From assembly GCF_026342405.1 (NCBI RefSeq), contig NZ_JAPEMU010000001.1, positions 1,488,001-1,552,000 on the forward strand: a stretch of 64,000 bases of DNA, given 5' to 3'. Of the stretch, positions 62,907 through 64,000 are shown piece after piece; within the stretch, counting starts at the first letter, position 1; the number at the start of each line of letters is the position of its first letter. The position numbers and the translations under genes are program-made. The notes under the pieces were generated by a model that worked only from the letters and a program-made list of their open reading frames with translations, was not told where the DNA came from and ran no database searches. This DNA comes from Kitasatospora sp. NBC_00240 (GTDB taxonomy: Bacteria > Actinomycetota > Actinomycetes > Streptomycetales > Streptomycetaceae).

Positions 62907-63728
62907 GTGAGCCAGGACGGGATTCCGCCCGCGGTGCGCCGGGTCTACGGACCGGAGGACCTCAGCACCGCGGCGCCCTTCGCCGGCGGGTACATCAACT
63001 TCGGGGACTGGAGCGGGGTGGCCCCGGCCGGCCCGCCCACCCGGGCGGACCGGGTGCGCAGTCAGCAGGCGCTCTACCGCCGGGTGCTGGGCGAGTTCCC
63101 GCGCCCGGGGGCCGGCCGGCTGGCGGAGGTGGGGTGCGGGCGCGGGCTCGGGTGCGCGCTGGCGGTCGAGGAGCTGGGGTTCGCGGCGGTCACGGGGGTG
63201 GACATCCACCCCGAGCAGGTGGCCCGGGCGACGGCCGCCAACGCCGGCCCGCTGGCCGCCCACCCGGACCGGCTCGCGTACACCACCGGCGCCGCCGACC
63301 GGCTGCCGTTCGAGGCCGGCACGCTCGACGGCGTGTACTCGGTGGAGGCGGCCCAGCACTTTCCCGAACTGCCGGGCTTCGCCCGGGAGGCGGCCCGGGT
63401 GCTGCGCCCCGGCGGGCGGCTGGTGGTGACCACCTTCTTCACCAGCGGCCCGGCGGCGGCGGGGCCGCTGCGCGAGTTGCTGGAGAGCTTCGCGGACGGG
63501 CTGGACGTGCCGCATCCGATCGACGGCTTCGCCGAGGCCCTGGACGCCGCCGGGTTCGCGCGCCCGGCCGTGCGGTCGATCGGGCCGGCGGTCTGGCCCG
63601 GCTTCGACCGCTTCCTGGCGGGCGGGGTGGTGCCGCCCGGGCACTGGTCACGCAACTTCCTGCCCGCCTGGCGGGACGGGCTGCTCGACTACTACCTGGT
63701 GACGGCGGACCGGCCCGGCACGCCCTGA
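62907..63728 (+). CDS. Class I SAM-dependent methyltransferase
   Basis: A 273-residue methyltransferase. The SAM-binding motif I is LAEVGCGRGLGCALAVEEL near 71-89. The acidic motif GVDIHPEQVARAT is near 97, and DRLPFEAGTLDGVYSVEAAQHF (motifs for the adenine pocket and post-I) is near 131-152. RVLRPGGRLVVTTFF near 168 completes the fold. The N-terminal GGYINFGDWSG block and C-terminal lid resemble small-molecule O- or C-methyltransferases of natural-product type. GTG 62907 has GGAG six bases ahead. No biosynthetic partner is adjacent; upstream is a pseudogene. Its substrate is unknown. Confidence 0.85.
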   Translation: MSQDGIPPAVRRVYGPEDLSTAAPFAGGYINFGDWSGVAPAGPPTRADRVRSQQALYRRVLGEFPRPGAGRLAEVGCGRGLGCALAVEELGFAAVTGVDIHPEQVARATAANAGPLAAHPDRLAYTTGAADRLPFEAGTLDGVYSVEAAQHFPELPGFAREAARVLRPGGRLVVTTFFTSGPAAAGPLRELLESFADGLDVPHPIDGFAEALDAAGFARPAVRSIGPAVWPGFDRFLAGGVVPPGHWSRNFLPAWRDGLLDYYLVTADRPGTP

Positions 63729-63761
63729 CCGGCGTCGCCACGCCGCCGGCGGCGGCGCCGC

Positions 63762-63794
63762 GACCGGCCCCGGGCGGCGCGCCCGGGACCGGTC
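63762..63794. terminator. Bidirectional terminator between convergent genes
   Basis: A 15-bp stem with one mismatch (GACCGG-C/T-CCCGGGCG) and a three-base loop, between the methyltransferase stop (63728) and the minus-strand stop at 63808. Confidence 0.7.
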
Positions 63795-63807
63795 ACGGCG
63801 GCGACGG

Positions 63808-64000
63808 CTACGGGCGGGGGTGCCGCTCCGTGTGGTCGTGGACGCCGTCGGTGGCCCGGATCTGCTTCCACGAGCGCGGTTCCGGCACCGCGTCGGCCGA
63901 GGGCCGGGCCGCTGCCGCGAAGGACGCCCCTCCGGCCTGCGGCGCCACCGGCCCGGCGGCCGGGCGTCCCGCCGTGTAGAGCCAGGTGTTCAGCAGGTCG
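63808..64000 (-). CDS. C-terminus of a minus-strand gene, possibly an M1-family metallopeptidase (start outside window)
   Basis: Reading the minus strand inward from the right edge gives 63 residues ending at TAG 63810-63808. It begins DLLNTWLYTAGRP, followed by an Ala/Pro-rich linker and the polar end RSWKQIRATDGVHDHTERH. Streptomycete M1-type aminopeptidases often end with a helix of this form (an x-x-WLY-G/T motif) near their C-terminus. That is the only hint, and the catalytic HExxH region is outside the window. Codon bias agrees with a real gene, and a shared terminator hairpin separates it from the methyltransferase. Confidence 0.4.
   Translation of the reverse strand, partial: DLLNTWLYTAGRPAAGPVAPQAGGASFAAAARPSADAVPEPRSWKQIRATDGVHDHTERHPRP

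Overview
This 64 kb window is very GC-rich (long runs of GGC/GCC/CTG-type codons, third positions almost all G or C). It carries SARP regulators, a LAL-type LuxR regulator, a SpoIIE-type phosphatase, leaderless promoters of the TAGGNT type, and secreted hydrolases with ricin-type domains. This points to a streptomycete-like actinomycete (Streptomyces, Kitasatospora or a close relative), probably an accessory part of the chromosome. I found no rRNA, tRNA, CRISPR array or insertion sequence.

Layout. (1) 0-8 kb: tail of a GH35 beta-galactosidase, a multi-domain SpoIIE phosphatase/anti-sigma-type protein, a secreted GH43 galactanase-like enzyme with a ricin domain, and an MFS sugar-type transporter with a short upstream overlapping frame. 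(2) 8-17 kb: a SARP regulator with a silk-like Gly/Ala/Ser tract, an FHA-FAD monooxygenase fusion, a cytochrome P450, two SnoaL/NTF2-like proteins and a PadR regulator. This resembles a tailoring cassette of secondary metabolism without a core synthase. Three direct repeats at exact 11-bp spacing lie between the monooxygenase and the P450 and look like a SARP binding site. (3) 17-27 kb: two further SARP/NB-ARC regulators, a LAL regulator and an unrecognised protein. (4) 27-37 kb: acetyl-CoA synthetase, a degenerate paralogue of it, a ricin-domain membrane protein, a three-gene GMC dehydrogenase operon and an orphan holin-like pair.

(5) 37-51 kb: an L-fucose utilisation island. An ABC importer (binding protein, ATPase, permease) is divergent from a nine-gene run. 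That run encodes 2,4-diketo-3-deoxy-L-fuconate hydrolase, L-fuconate dehydratase, an SDR, an aldo/keto reductase, LutA, LutB, LutC, a mutarotase and a fuconolactonase, followed by a FadR regulator. Nearly every junction overlaps by one to four bases. The genes describe a complete non-phosphorylating route from L-fucose to pyruvate plus L-lactate, with LutABC oxidising the lactate within the same operon. Both divergent promoters carry the same 9-bp palindrome at the same distance from their -10 box.

(6) 51-61 kb: a secreted exo-glycosidase cassette on the minus strand, in transcription order GH110 (alpha-1,3-galactosidase type), GH95 (alpha-L-fucosidase type), a TatA paralogue, a 35-residue TatC amino-terminal remnant, and GH35 (beta-galactosidase type). 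The three activities would remove, in order, alpha-1,3-galactose, alpha-1,2-fucose and beta-galactose, the caps of a blood-group-B-like glycan. The released fucose would enter region 5. GH95 and GH35 carry twin-arginine signals and the Tat genes lie between them. A LacI-like operator sits inside the promoter upstream of GH110. (7) 61-64 kb: a decayed phospholipase C/F5-8C pseudogene, a methyltransferase, and the C-terminus of a probable peptidase running off the edge.

The most interesting system is the combination of regions 5 and 6: extracellular stripping of a fucosylated, alpha-galactosylated glycan, local Tat components, fucose import, oxidative fucose breakdown and on-site lactate oxidation. 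All assignments are by eye from sequence motifs; no database search was run.
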